A stretch of 64,000 nucleotides of DNA from Sthenelais limicola (lineage: Eukaryota > Annelida > Polychaeta > Phyllodocida > Sigalionidae). The position numbers and the translations under genes are program-made. The notes beneath the pieces were generated by a model. The model was not told the origin of the DNA. It made no database searches and saw only the letters and a list, made by a program, of their open reading frames with translations. Every line of letters starts with the position of its first letter. Within the stretch, counting starts at the first letter, position 1. This document shows positions 34,601-64,000 of the stretch, piece by piece. Location of the stretch: the NCBI GenBank assembly GCA_942159475.1, contig OW804095.1, forward strand, positions 54,650,773 to 54,714,772, read 5' to 3'.

Positions 34601-35301
34601 TTAGTGGGGTTAGACACCCTCACCCATGTTTCCCCTGCTACTACCTGGTTGACAGACCGGGCTGTCAGCAGTCCTGACCCGAGCCGGTATGGCTCGACCA
34701 CCACCTCTTCTTGGTGGCTCCACTCCTTAATGTTTGCCAGGAGATTCGTCCAGGTGCCTGAAGGGATGGTCGTCCCCTCCCTCACCTCCACAGGCCCGGC
34801 CTGTACTATGTTATGATCAAACTTTACTGTTTCTTTGTCTACATCGACCACTCCACGGAGTGGCCTAAGGACGTCCATCCCCAGGATACCCATATAGTTT
34901 ATATCAACGACAATAGCGGGAACCGGTATTGTTGTTTCTTGAAAGGCTACTTCCAATTGGACTCGTCCCAATATTTCCATCGGCTGACCCCCGACTCCCA
35001 CCACCCTGATGGTGGTGGGTTGGAGCTCTGGTTTATTCTCCATCCGCTCCCATACTGCTCGTCCCAGCAGCGTGACACAAGCGCCTGTGTCTACCAACCA
35101 GTCGATCCATACCCCATTGCATTGTCCCCGAACGAGGATGCCCTTTGATCGCTGGTCCCATCTCCCTTGAATGTTCGTCTCCCCTGTGTTCGTCCGCTCC
35201 CCGCTTGTGCCGGATGCTGCTGGGACAGTGGCCCGGCCACCTACTGTCCCCCGGAGTTTTCCGTCTCCTCCTTCCTTATCCTGGGAACCCGATTGGGACA
35301 C
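28729..35301 (-). CDS. pol: Gypsy Pol with long C-terminal extension (2190 codons)
   Basis: The -1 frame relative to gag is open from 35307 down; the listed first codon is GTG, so Pol is presumably made as a Gag-Pol fusion. Domains: aspartic protease with DTGA at 71-74 and ILGMDVL; RT about 335-550 with VKKKDGGWRFCVDYRQLN and YLDD 490-493; RNase H about 634-750; integrase zinc site H868/H875/C905/C908; catalytic D937, D997, E1033 (D-x35-E); GPF/Y-like WTGPWTI near 1170. Typical Gypsy Pol ends near residue 1200. Here the frame runs about 975 residues further: Arg/Ser/Glu-rich tracts, two C2H2 fingers (C1461/C1464/H1477/H1481; C1490/C1495/H1510/H1514), KKRK basic signal, Pro/Gln-rich stretch, PLDLT, and a folded-looking C-terminal 100 residues with many Trp. 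No stop or frameshift was seen. Confidence 0.93.
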   Translation of the reverse strand: MSQSGSQDKEGGDGKLRGTVGGRATVPAASGTSGERTNTGETNIQGRWDQRSKGILVRGQCNGVWIDWLVDTGACVTLLGRAVWERMENKPELQPTTIRVVGVGGQPMEILGRVQLEVAFQETTIPVPAIVVDINYMGILGMDVLRPLRGVVDVDKETVKFDHNIVQAGPVEVREGTTIPSGTWTNLLANIKEWSHQEEVVVEPYRLGSGLLTARSVNQVVAGETWVRVSNPTNQDIELHPGERVGHWEEIDEDEGDESRPVGRINPESAAIEKNVQEQEGDEDPINQALWAQTDDTVVRGKEQIVQQLYQEFADIFEERLGRTSKATHTINTGDHPPIKTRPRRVPIHRKKLVEEELDKLLQLGVAEPSHSPWASPVVLVKKKDGGWRFCVDYRQLNQVTRKDAYPLPRMDDILDSLTGAKVFATIDLASGYWQVEMSPDSQEKTAFCTHKGLYQFRVMPFGLVNAPSTFERLMDAVLSGMIGDECLVYLDDVIVFGRTVDECAGRLKKVFARLREAGLRIKTKKCQLFQREVSFLGHRISGDGVGTDPSKVEALLSWGTLQDRKDVRSFMGFCSYYRSFVPGFARIATPLHALTKKGVPFEWTDQCEEAKQELIKALSHSPLLAFPEAEAEMILDCDASAEGLGVVLSQMVESRERVLQFASRTITKAEKNYCVTRKELLAVIFGVRKFRSYLVGAKFLIRTDHSALKWLMQTKEPEGQLARWIEELGCYEFRIEHRPGTRHANADGLSRQPCHQCGRIEDGDESGDEDGGVVGMLRIDQAVDDLRKCQETDPLLQEFRLGVEKGARPEPGRGFGDWEADWLHRRFSDLSVRNGILGLMTLDQHGGRTWKAFVPRSVRASLISQAHQGPFGLHAGRDRTKEKLGRKQIWPGMDKHIALEIECCATCQQTKTQGARRRTRMGARPLATVGEEWAIDITGPFKTTERGHKYALVVTDLFSKWTEAFPIANMTASTVARVLVREIVCKFGAPKTWHTDQGRNFESELFAAMANLMGIDKTRTCPYHPQADGQAERWNRTMLAMLITVTDVQEEWDEWLPYVSAAYRAGQHRTTGFSPNYLMFGKEVHLPWELCYPSPETGTNPFEFVQQCHDRMAESHRIAWEKLGTAREKDEAWYNQKVREVRYREGEKVWFFQPIKKIGLSPKFQRFWTGPWTIEKCLSSTTYKITWGRKSKVVHGDSLKVARQRDQEEDEDRAPVEVVAREIQTSSCPETDPHSITGDGPEQSSYTASLPVLTIMPHSAKIEDRGRNHSRSPVRDKKRNDKEREKKDHSEHRRRRDRELQTIDPGRAEDLGLGRKKVASRVVVPGNSRPETTDRRVVSSTGGRGTSEVKHHRRETRDQEVAPPVTNTVANQSLPRDRHVAPSGTEGEGHTGNSTKRTTSGVNRSDSAPHKDQNQLSTVTKTSESDPNQVSMLSVEDDEPSWTKTDAEALAPGEDGRFSCWACDKVLASRKYLLKHLGTHETLFKGVLCPIRACQKAAYVSRAQDLSPHIKNHHGVDIEIDQGMAKVLRMTARTPALYARLATEEEVALYRSGERMCPRLPGGPVMQALLEGGDPPSKKRKTEDTRVVVPRKSRSTNPKPVDQSPRRMSPRNLQNRVAPRAEAAWGQELTLSNRDTREDRSARSKESTEGRSRDERDRTPSDKKESSHRSRSKTDSTRDGNSHTKESSHSSKVGAEGTSREKAKSSSHRRPREPQERRDECPSPSTGSTQQPPTSHQRDEEETGSSNEVAKKEDQRVIEAAITLIKLDKEEKEEGEIGSDLGEEPNIEIGEDVYIDLTSVEEPANSTSVEGREEPQRTVSSTTIKETGSVAPAGPRKGETRAEIHPPPIITHQPAPAHQSPQLKAKSRSSTYQQFLHTQQPPAHSSPQFGPQASQPTLYTPPGGTRTGGLWASWPANMPTPGTQQMMLQMLTSLEKNLVPTAPVTAPTPPVRELVAQSGLDIESPSTPEEKRQVKPPPSSLNTPLFQVATGDPRDRSAPAEWSVPLDLTPGSKRTLEALQEKEFNPAEAVNQMTLGSQDDPKETVGRSNLKRKVEGAEKKERAAKSGPFGRRTRTPLLSGSVFNPRSELPMPADMWIPSTVTMSEWKQQWDIADMDDVWTVKYRRSFIWRGNANTKIPNPELTIDLPEIATHPIQSVRERLTRSELEPGVIRFVQTAWKTHRREIEEED

Positions 35302-36257
35302 TCCCGTTTAAAATGACCAGCTTCCCCACATCCGTAGCACTTATTGGTCATATCCCTATTTCGGCTTGGGCGCGGCCAGGTCTCTGCTTTGGTCATCAAG
35401 GTTTTCAACATCTCTTCGAGTTGACCCATTCGCTCATCGGTGCTTCGCTCGGGTTGCACGGCCCGAATGGTTGATCGGGTTCGTCCCCCTTGCGCTTCCG
35501 CGGCAAAATGGGCTCCTCCATGAAGAGCGGCCGAACGAGCTTCCGCGAGAGTTCGGGGTTTGGCCTGGGCCACCCATCGGCGTAGTTGGGCGTCAGCCAG
35601 TGCGGCCGTGAACAGGTCCTTACTTAGGTCGTCGAGGATGTCCCGGTCGGCTGTAGGATATGCCAATCTGGCCAACCTCTCGATCTCATCGGCTATCTGC
35701 TGGAGACCTTCTCCTTCGTTCTGTTTCCTAGCCCGAAGTTCCGTCCTGTAAAGTGCGATCTGGTCTGCTGGTTGGAATCGTTCGTAGAGGGCTTGTACCA
35801 GTCGTGGAAACGTTCCCTCATCCTCAAAGTCCACCTTTTCCAAGAGCCGAAGCGCCGGCCCAGCCAGACACACGCCTAGGTGCAAACCTTTCTCATGATT
35901 TGTCCACTGATTCAATTCTGCGACAAGGCGGAAATGATGGAGGAACTCAGACAAAGATCCTGTTCCATCGAAGGATCGGGGGGTGACTTTCATTTTCTTT
36001 GGCGGTCCGCTCGTCTCCGCTATCTCTGGCTTCCTGTCTTTCGACTCCTCCTTCGGTGGTGTGCTGAGATCCTGCTGTAACACCCCCGCCCGTTCGTAGC
36101 CCTGGCCCAGCCAGCTACTCCACGTTCTCGGGTGCACTCCTACCTCTCCTGATGGCGATAGAGGGTGGGAATCGCTGGCATCAATCCCACCGCTGCCACC
36201 ATTGTTGTCGCCATCAATATTGTCGGAGCTTCGGTTGAATAAATGTGAAGAGAACAT
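35241..36257 (-). CDS. gag: Gypsy Gag (338 aa)
   Basis: The frame starts at an ATG within the 5' LTR (36255-36257) and reads through the primer-binding site (residues 19-25, NGGSGGI) without a stop. Residues about 95-240 form a Retrotrans_gag-type capsid region (SFDGTGSLSEFLHHFR, LAGPALRLLE, ALYERFQP). A Gln/Arg-rich stretch and one zinc knuckle, C307-x2-C310-x4-H315-x4-C320 (CYGCGEAGHFKREC), follow for RNA packaging. The next Met codons (residue 89 and later) would remove much of the N-terminus, so the LTR start is preferred. The 3' end overlaps pol by 61 nt, with pol in the -1 frame. Confidence 0.9.
   Translation of the reverse strand: MFSSHLFNRSSDNIDGDNNGGSGGIDASDSHPLSPSGEVGVHPRTWSSWLGQGYERAGVLQQDLSTPPKEESKDRKPEIAETSGPPKKMKVTPRSFDGTGSLSEFLHHFRLVAELNQWTNHEKGLHLGVCLAGPALRLLEKVDFEDEGTFPRLVQALYERFQPADQIALYRTELRARKQNEGEGLQQIADEIERLARLAYPTADRDILDDLSKDLFTAALADAQLRRWVAQAKPRTLAEARSAALHGGAHFAAEAQGGRTRSTIRAVQPERSTDERMGQLEEMLKTLMTKAETWPRPSRNRDMTNKCYGCGEAGHFKRECPNRVPRIRKEETENSGGQ
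36184..36201 (-). promoter_or_regulatory. Gypsy primer-binding site
   Basis: TGGTGGCAGCGGTGGGAT begins one base after the LTR on the minus strand. I have not identified the tRNA. It is translated in frame as part of the Gag N-terminus. Confidence 0.7.
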
Positions 36258-36759
36258 AGTGTTTGCTGTTGTATATAGTAGCTCGTCTCGTCTCCGGTCT
36301 CGTCTCGTCTCGTCTCGACTCGTCTCTGGTTCGTGACTTATTAATAGTAAGTTATATTATTCTGAAATTAATGTGGGGAGAGGGATGATAGCAGAGGGTA
36401 TATCCTCCCAGAGTGGGGATCGCACCACCTGGGACCTCTGAAGTGTTAATTAAATGAGTTGGTGAGGGGACCTTGCCCGGCAGGGCTGTTGAGTGTTTAT
36501 CGCCGCAAGAAGATAACTCCAAGTCCAAATACAGGTGACGATCTTTCTGTTTATTTCTTTGAAGTGTTTCTGGGGAGCTCTGCTCATATCCCTGCCCGGG
36601 CGCCAACTGGCCTTACCCCCTTTTCCCTCCCCTATTTATAGTCCCTCCCCCCATGGTCCCGTGCTCACTCACAGTGTGAGACCCTCAGTGCCCCCAGGCG
36701 GGAGACGAATGTACCCCAATACATCACTCGTCCCCCGCCTCCCAACCCCGACTACAACA
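36203..36759 (-). repeat. Gypsy 5' LTR (557 bp)
   Basis: Promoter LTR: TATAAATAG at 36632-36640 and a poly(A) signal 82 bases further on, so R and U5 lie toward 36203. The first Gag codons are within its last 55 bases. Confidence 0.93.
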
Positions 36760-36903
36760 ATATATAACTATTTGTACTTGACGTATCATGTTATCCATAT
36801 TCTATTTTAATACATTTTAAAATTATTTTACTGAACATGCTTATGAATATGATACTTGTTTGTAGGACATTAATCCTAATATTACATGACATTCCTTTTT
36901 TAC

Positions 36904-37232
36904 TTTTATACCACGATCGGGGGTTGTACACGCTGCAAATGAGTGGATACCTGCTATTGTGTTTTGTTGAATGGATCCACGCGTGAAAATATTACCTTTT
37001 TTAGCCTAAATGTATGAAGCATCCTCATTGGTTGACGTTTCACTCGCTCATGATGTCACGCCCATTCGTGACGTCATATGCCACTGTGCCGTCATTGATC
37101 AGCCAATCAGTTATACGCTTGTTTAGTGATTTGGCATGAACCAAATCAATATGGCGGAACATTGGAGAGAAGCGAGGTAAATAAATAGTTTGTTTATTCA
37201 TTTATTTTACAACATGAGATCGTGGTATAAAA
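36904..37232. mobile_element. Non-autonomous element with 15-bp terminal inverted repeats
   Basis: TTTTATACCACGATC (36904-36918) and GATCGTGGTATAAAA (37218-37232) are perfect inverted repeats bounding 329 bp without coding capacity. It lies just outside the Gypsy 5' LTR. Confidence 0.6.
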
Positions 37233-37296
37233 ATAGGATGTAACGAGGTTAGTTTCTGACTTACTGTACATGATGGCCACTCGTTTTTTTCGACCA

Positions 37297-37335
37297 GGGA
37301 TTTCACTCGAAGCCTGCGGCTTCTCGTGAAATCCC
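37297..37335. repeat. Hairpin GGGATTTCAC...GTGAAATCCC
   Basis: 18-bp arms with two mismatches around TGC (AAGCC-TGC-GGCTT at the centre). Confidence 0.7.
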
Positions 37336-37389
37336 ACACTGGAAAAGTGTGTTCAACGACAATTATATGAATATAGAATATATGGAAAA

Positions 37390-37560
37390 AGAAAAAATAT
37401 TATATGAATATATATGTATGGTTTCAGAAAAGGTATATCATTATCTGATGCTCACTACACACTATTCACAAATATTTATCAAAATTTAAATCAAAAGGAA
37501 ATTTCACTTCTAGCATATTTAGATCTAAAAAAAGCTTTCGAATTATCTAAAAAAACACAA
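37390..37560 (+). pseudogene. Non-LTR retrotransposon RT fragment (palm start)
   Basis: YGFRKGISLSDAHYTLFTNI and EISLLAYLDLKKAFE match the non-LTR RT blocks 'GFRKG-ST-DA' and motif A 'F-DL-KAFD'. Only about 50 residues remain; the frame then runs into unrelated sequence containing GTTGCCATGGTAAC. A different section of RT from the other two fragments in the window. Confidence 0.65.
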
Positions 37561-38200
37561 AAAACAATGTGTTGCCATGGTAACCGATCACATTTATTTC
37601 CGGTACATAGGTCTATATAACAATTTCGAAATGAAAGAAAGTGTTAAATTGTATAGTTGGTAACATGATACCCGTACTGCGGGGACATTTCTTTGATGGG
37701 GATGGGTGGAAGACGGAATTCCATTAAACCTCTCGAAATCTGTCACCTCCTCATGAAAACAACAGCTGGGATAGGATGGAGGAACTCAGATTTGGGGGAC
37801 AGCACCCCTTGTCTTATCATCATGAATGACATTACAGGCCTGATGGCGATGATGCAGAACACTGTAATGGCTGTAATGGCGGTCATGTATAACAGTATGT
37901 ATCAGAATGGCGGGCCTCATTACCTAAAGGAGTGGTGCTAGCTGGTCCTCCCTCCCCTCACCTCCACCCGTGTCCAGTTAAGAACTATAGTTTTAATTCA
38001 GATATAGCCTATATAGCATATTAATTATAGACAATTTGCCTCTCAAATTTCCCTGCCCTGGGGTTGCAGGGGTTAATGGTGGCGCCAAAAAAAACAACTG
38101 CTGAGGTAGGCCTACATGGGAGCGGTACCCATAGGTTTAACGTTTAATTGTCCGTTTTGAAGTTTACTCCCAACAGGACTCAAACAGAGTTGTAGGTACA
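37561..38200. other. Intergenic, nothing firmly recognised
   Basis: An 82-codon frame at 37693-37941, rich in Met (MAMMQNTVMAVMAVMY), has no family match that I recognise and may be chance or a repeat remnant. Confidence 0.4.
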
Positions 38201-39040
38201 TAGAGTGCAGCGAGCTACAGCGGTGCGGTACCAAACCTCTATCAGCCACGTGCATTTGTTTATAAACCTTGCTGGGACATGCGCACTCGCAAATCCCAAC
38301 AGAGAATATAGGTCAGTGTTATTGAGATCGCGCGAGTGTACCGCGAGGTTCAGCAACACCACTACGCAGGAGCCGATCGCCAAGGCATCAAATCAAACGC
38401 GATCATATTAGATATAGTGTCTTGGCGAGGCCAAATACGGTAAGTTTCGCTGTTCCTTATCTTTGTGACTGTCTGCAGTTTATAGTTTTGATTCTAAGCG
38501 TGAAATCTAACAGCTTCCGCATAATTAGACCCTATTGAATATAGAAGCGTAAGTACGAAGTTTTATCCGAGCCAAGACGTCGCGGGCCTCTCTCTTGTGA
38601 ATCACCGGACCGGAACCATTGCTTTTCCATTCTCGGTTGCGAAGTTGTAGAACGGGTTTCCATCGACTGGAACATTCGCTGTCTGTTTTGAGGGTAGTGG
38701 GCTGTACCTGTTCTTGTGCACCGCTGCTTGCTCGACGAGCCTCAGTCACTAACAGGCTCGGAGAAAGCATTTTTGGCTTTATTCTGAGGATTAGGTCTGT
38801 ACGAGACGGTCTGCACGTAGGTCAGTCACTGCCACTGGTGTACCGAGGGGGGTAGCGTCGAGATCAGTGAAGTTCGCTACCTCATACTCATAGGGCCTAC
38901 CCCTCTCTCAGTCTCTGTCACATCCAGGGCGCTGAGGTTCCTCTGCCACGTTGCAACTCTTCTCGAAGAGACCCGAAACACTTTACGATACACTCAAGTC
39001 TTAGTGGTATCATTCAACAACTTGGCGTGGAGAAGGACGG
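38200..39040 (+). promoter_or_regulatory. CpG-rich candidate promoter and first exon(s) of P4HA
   Basis: This stretch is visibly richer in CpG than its flanks (notably 38570-38960). It contains two consensus donors preceded by similar words: CTTGGCGAGGCCAAATACG then GTAAGT (gt at 38440), and CTTGGCGTGGAGAAGGACG then GTAGGT (gt at 39040). The first P4HA coding exon starts with a splice acceptor (TTTACAG, exon from 40968) and carries 141 nt of 5' UTR, so at least one upstream noncoding exon is required. These are the best candidates. Confidence 0.35.
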
Positions 39041-40514
39041 TAGGTAGTGCATACTGGTTGTTGTTGTTGTTGGTACATTTGCATGCAATTATAGATATCA
39101 TACCTGTAACCTAGCTATGTGCCGCTAAAGAGTTTCACGCTAAATTTCTAATTTCAACCAAGTAAATCTAACTATAACACAGCTGGGGAGTTTTAGAACT
39201 GCAGTTGCATTGGTTTATATGATTACGATTTGATCTCAGTTAATCCTCCTAAGTGATGGTCACGATTCGTGTCTATTTGGCCAGTGTCCGGGCCAGTGTA
39301 CACTCAATCTTGAAATATCTCAATATTATTGTCTTCCGGACCCGTCTCTCAGAGTTTTGATAATCATGAAATAATAATTATTACATCTGGAACGTACAGG
39401 TAGGCCTACACGTTATTGTTCTAAATCAAGCTTTAGGATTAGGCCTACCCACCAGTAAAGGCCTAGAATGATGAAATTTAAAGATTGTAAATGTAAATAG
39501 TCAAGTAGCCTAGGCTATAATTATTTTTTCATATTCCCCCATCCCCTTAAGTTGGTATTAAATTTTGTACTCGTGTTTTAAAATAGTATATTTCGATTTT
39601 GTGTAACACCAAAACTAGTATCACTATCAGTTTTTGTAATAGCCTACCTAGTATTGGAACGAGACTGGCTCATCACCACAGAAAACTTATTACTATTAAA
39701 CTTGGAATATTAGGGCCTACGGGTTCGTGACAACTAACTACATAAACACTAGGATACAAACAGTTTCTGGTTATACCGGTACCTCAAAAAAGGAAATGCC
39801 ACCTTCCGGTGTTCCTCATGGCACAACTAGGCCTACTCTTCTGCAGGTTTTACATTAATGATCTGAACAGATTCAGAATAATCGAAAATTCTAGATTGCC
39901 ACACTACTGATGTCCCACCACCATGATGTATTTCTGTCATATTAGGCCTAAGTATAAAAGTAAGTTAAATATAGGCCTACACAATTAGAATAAAAGTAGG
40001 TTAAATATAGGCCTACAAGTTTGCATCTATTCTAAAGGCCAAGACAAATTGAATTGAACATATCATTTCTTTGCACCTATAAATGTACAAAAAGGAGACC
40101 TACATCTGAAAGGGGACTTCAGGTCTTCCAGTGTGTTTCTGGACTAGACTACTGAACCTACATTAAGATAAGAGAAATCAAAGAATGAGAACAATTCTCA
40201 GCTAACTAAACATAAGTGTAATTTGTACAGTTTATACACTGTAATGATGAATAGGTCTATAACTCCCTGGCAGACCAAATTTTACATGTAATCTTCTACA
40301 TCAAAACATTAACTTAATATTGTCAAATTAATATATATCAGGAAAAAGCAACAACATGGTTGTCAAAACATCTTGCCAAAGACAAAACCCCCAAAATGTC
40401 TGTCAATTCAGCCTCTTATTTAAGAAAAAGGGTAAGTGTATATTGTATCTAGTAGTAGGGCTGAACAGATTGATTCGGCTTTCACTATTTTTTTTTTTAA
40501 TTATTGTGAATAAA

Positions 40515-40745
40515 TGTGACCTACACACTGTAGGTCCAAACCCTCAGTTCAGATAAGAATGGTATGTCAGTGATTAGATGCCTACTTCGCTAATCGGTTT
40601 CCTGGTTTAGGACTTGGCGCTGTAATCGGAATATAATGACATTTTGCGGTCCTAATGGAATTAAAATGTCACTTAGCGGTTTGAGGCAAGAGGCTTCCCC
40701 TTCAGTTGAAGGGACTCGCTCAACTTTGGGCCTAGACTGTAAATA
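40515..40745 (+). repeat. Dispersed repeat family, copy A
   Basis: Shares GGTATGTCAGTGATT, CTACTTCGCTAATC, ATGACATTTTGCGGTC-type and GCCTAGACTGT words, in the same order, with inverted copies at about 45240-45500 and 50095-50280. Confidence 0.65.
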
Positions 40746-41108
40746 AACAACGTTACAAAATTCCGTTCTTCAAGGCTTATCAGTAAAATGTTGACGAAGG
40801 GCAGAATACTTCTTCATTGTTATTATTTATAGTTTCCTGGTGTTGTTATAATATTGGTTGTACCGTAGTTTTAATGATTCAAGATGGTCAATAAGGGGTT
40901 GATAATGATAAGTCCTTTGTCTCGACTCAAATAAAGTTTTATGAATTTTTATCACTTTCCTTTACAGAAATCCCGTGATGCTGAGGTAGAGGCGATTGGC
41001 GTAGAGATACGTAGTAACAACCAAGATCGTCTCGAGAATAGAAGCCAAGAAGATTGTGTTGAGCTTAGAACTTATACTTGGCTGCCTGCACCTAACCTCT
41101 TTATAAAG

Positions 41109-62470
<21,362 letters not shown>

Positions 62471-64000
62471 GTAAATGAGCATTAGACTTCTCCCCATTTA
62501 AATTTAAACTTAAGTAAATTACCTTAGTTTTTGCTAATGGTGTTTATCCATGTCAGACGGAAACCACATTGAGAAGACTTAAAGGATTTCTTGAAAACCA
62601 TGATCAGTAACAGGTCAAAGGGTCTCTGGGTTAATTTTTCATAATATCTTTGGTCGTACTCTTGTGTGTAAAATATTTCCTTCGTGGTCAGAGAGGCTCT
62701 TGAGTTTGCATTTGAGACGTACTGGGCCTTTCACAATGAATATGTGGGACATAAAGTATAGCTCCAATAAACAAAGTAGGAGTACGAAAAATGCCCTAGG
62801 TTGATACTCTAGCGAGGGAAGATAGTCATAACATGAATGAGTCATAACATAAATGGGTTACCAAACGAAGGCTTAAGTTTAATCCTTGTCCTTATTAGGG
62901 TTGTGTCCAATTCCACTTTCTTCACGAATACTTTCGCATAACACATCCCGGAGTACATCACGCATAGAATGGATGAATGAATGAATGAATTTTTAAAACT
63001 GTTTTTTATCATCATTTTGCTGTGTCAACTATTTTCCCCACTCTCCTAACGCCTCCCAATGCGCTCATCATCTTCATCAGGACGACAGTCCATTCATTTC
63101 ATGTTTATGTCATGGTTATGAATTTTATCCAATATTTTAGCATATTGAAGAAAATGTATCATAGATTGACCAGCAGGCCTTCAAAAATGCCACGTCTGCA
63201 GTGAGTCGCCCCGGCAGTAATTTCTGTTCCTTGCGAGGTGGGTAATAAATCACTTTTGCGACAATTTTCATTACATGAATTTTCCCCCACAACAGTCCTA
63301 TTAATATTCAGCACGAGGCTTCACCACAAGAGCCTCAGAGTGTCCATATCCTTGTTTACAAATGGTTGACATCGTATTCTCACATATGCATCGAGTGAAC
63401 TGGAGTTATTCAACTAGTTTTATGGATGAATCTTTTTATGAAAGCGCACTGAATATGATCCGTCAAATGAGTAGTATTTTCCGTAGATTTCACCGTAGAT
63501 CATTAATTTTACTATACTAATTGACCCCAATCGTACTTAGTAGTATTTTAGTTTATCAGCCTTCAGCAAATTGGCCTCGTAAACTGTTCACATAAAATGA
63601 TAGTAAATTTACCCTCCAATTTAACTAAATAAATCCTTTCTGTTTTTCTTCGAAGAAAATATCCAAATCTCTCCATTTTCTACTTTCCGCCTCATTGGAA
63701 TAAGTCAGGCTTCCTTTACGCGGCTATATTTACTGTTGGCTCACAGTAAGCACTTAAGTTTTAGGCGTGTTTATACTCTCATTGGTGGTGGGTGCTTTAC
63801 CCTTAATATTTATTGTCTGTCACCTGACACACTACTTTCTTTATTCCCTTTATCTTGCCTTTCTTGCTATTTACCTTATGTAACCACTAAGTTTTCTGTG
63901 GCGTGTTTACCACATAAAAATGAACGAACTCTTTTTAGTTTTATTTTTCGAAAATGTTACCGTATAACATTTGGATTAGATGGCTGTCCGTGCCTGGTGT
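62471..64000 (+). other. Start of P4HA intron 8 to the window edge
   Basis: No further P4HA exon (expected SAWL... and the HxD iron-binding motif) was found; the gene continues outside. A short GAAT repeat lies near 62970-62990. Confidence 0.55.

Larger units (their letters stand above)
27975..36759 (-). mobile_element. Full-length Ty3/Gypsy LTR retrotransposon (8.8 kb)
   Basis: Two 557-bp LTRs that read as identical (27975-28531 and 36203-36759) bound a 7.67-kb interior. TG...CA termini are TGTTGTCG and CTACAACA on the plus strand, with a 4-bp target duplication ATAT outside. On the minus strand the order is 5' LTR, primer-binding site (36184-36201), gag, pol (PR-RT-RNase H-INT plus a long extra region), polypurine tract AAGGGGAGGG (28535-28544), 3' LTR. 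INT after RNase H places it in Ty3/Gypsy. Open frames and identical LTRs indicate a recent insertion. GC content is clearly above that of the flanks. Confidence 0.95.

Noticed and set aside
35306..35312. TTTAAAC as the Gag-Pol slippery site
   Set aside because: Gag codons here are TTT-AAA-C, not T-TTA-AAC, and the Pol frame has TAA at this point, so a shift here would terminate.
37693..37941. Met-rich 82-codon frame
   Set aside because: No family similarity I can name, no splice or promoter support.

Overview
The window is animal nuclear DNA: AT-rich, with split genes that have GT-AG introns, and full of eukaryotic retrotransposons, inverted-repeat elements and microsatellites. The two host genes (a secretory-pathway UDP-glycosyltransferase and a collagen prolyl 4-hydroxylase alpha subunit), together with DIRS-like, BEL/Pao-like, Ty3/Gypsy and non-LTR elements and the frequent palindrome TAGGCCTA, suggest a marine invertebrate deuterostome, perhaps an echinoderm. 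That placement is inference; no rRNA or mitochondrial marker is present.

Layout. 0.2-0.7 kb: decayed Gypsy RT/RNase H, minus strand. 3.0-5.8 kb: DIRS-like tyrosine-recombinase retroelement, cut off by the 3' end of a non-LTR element (5.8-6.8 kb). 6.84-7.22 kb: short element with 19-bp terminal inverted repeats. 7.6-10.46 kb: short BEL/Pao-like element, minus strand, without recognisable pol. 11.4-11.8 kb: two minisatellites. 11.85-12.5 kb: possible solo LTR. 16.9-21.7 kb: complete six-exon UGT gene, minus strand, with a likely noncoding first exon near 22.3 kb. 23.7 kb: THAP-like fragment. 25.6-26.15 kb: non-LTR RT fragment. 26.4-26.97 kb: fold-back element flanked by TTAA. 27.975-36.759 kb: apparently intact Gypsy element, minus strand. 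36.9-37.2 kb: another terminal-inverted-repeat element. 37.4 kb: RT fragment. 38.2-39.0 kb: CpG-rich candidate promoter. 41.1-62.5 kb: plus-strand P4HA gene, running off the right edge before its catalytic core.

Three observations stand out. (1) P4HA has two successive tandemly duplicated exon pairs (54181-54353/55002-55171 and 56491-56542/57504-57555). Within each pair splice phase is the same, and both pairs encode the peptide-substrate-binding domain. Using both members of either pair breaks the frame, so four isoforms are predicted. (2) The Gypsy Pol carries about 975 residues after integrase, with two C2H2 zinc fingers, charged low-complexity tracts, nuclear-signal-like and corepressor-like motifs. 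Its Gag frame starts inside the 5' LTR and reads through the primer-binding site. (3) The UGT has Asn at the catalytic His position, lacks two conserved sugar-nucleotide-site Gln residues, and has an unusually long cytosolic tail.

All exon models come from reading splice signals, phase and family similarity; no search or alignment program was run.
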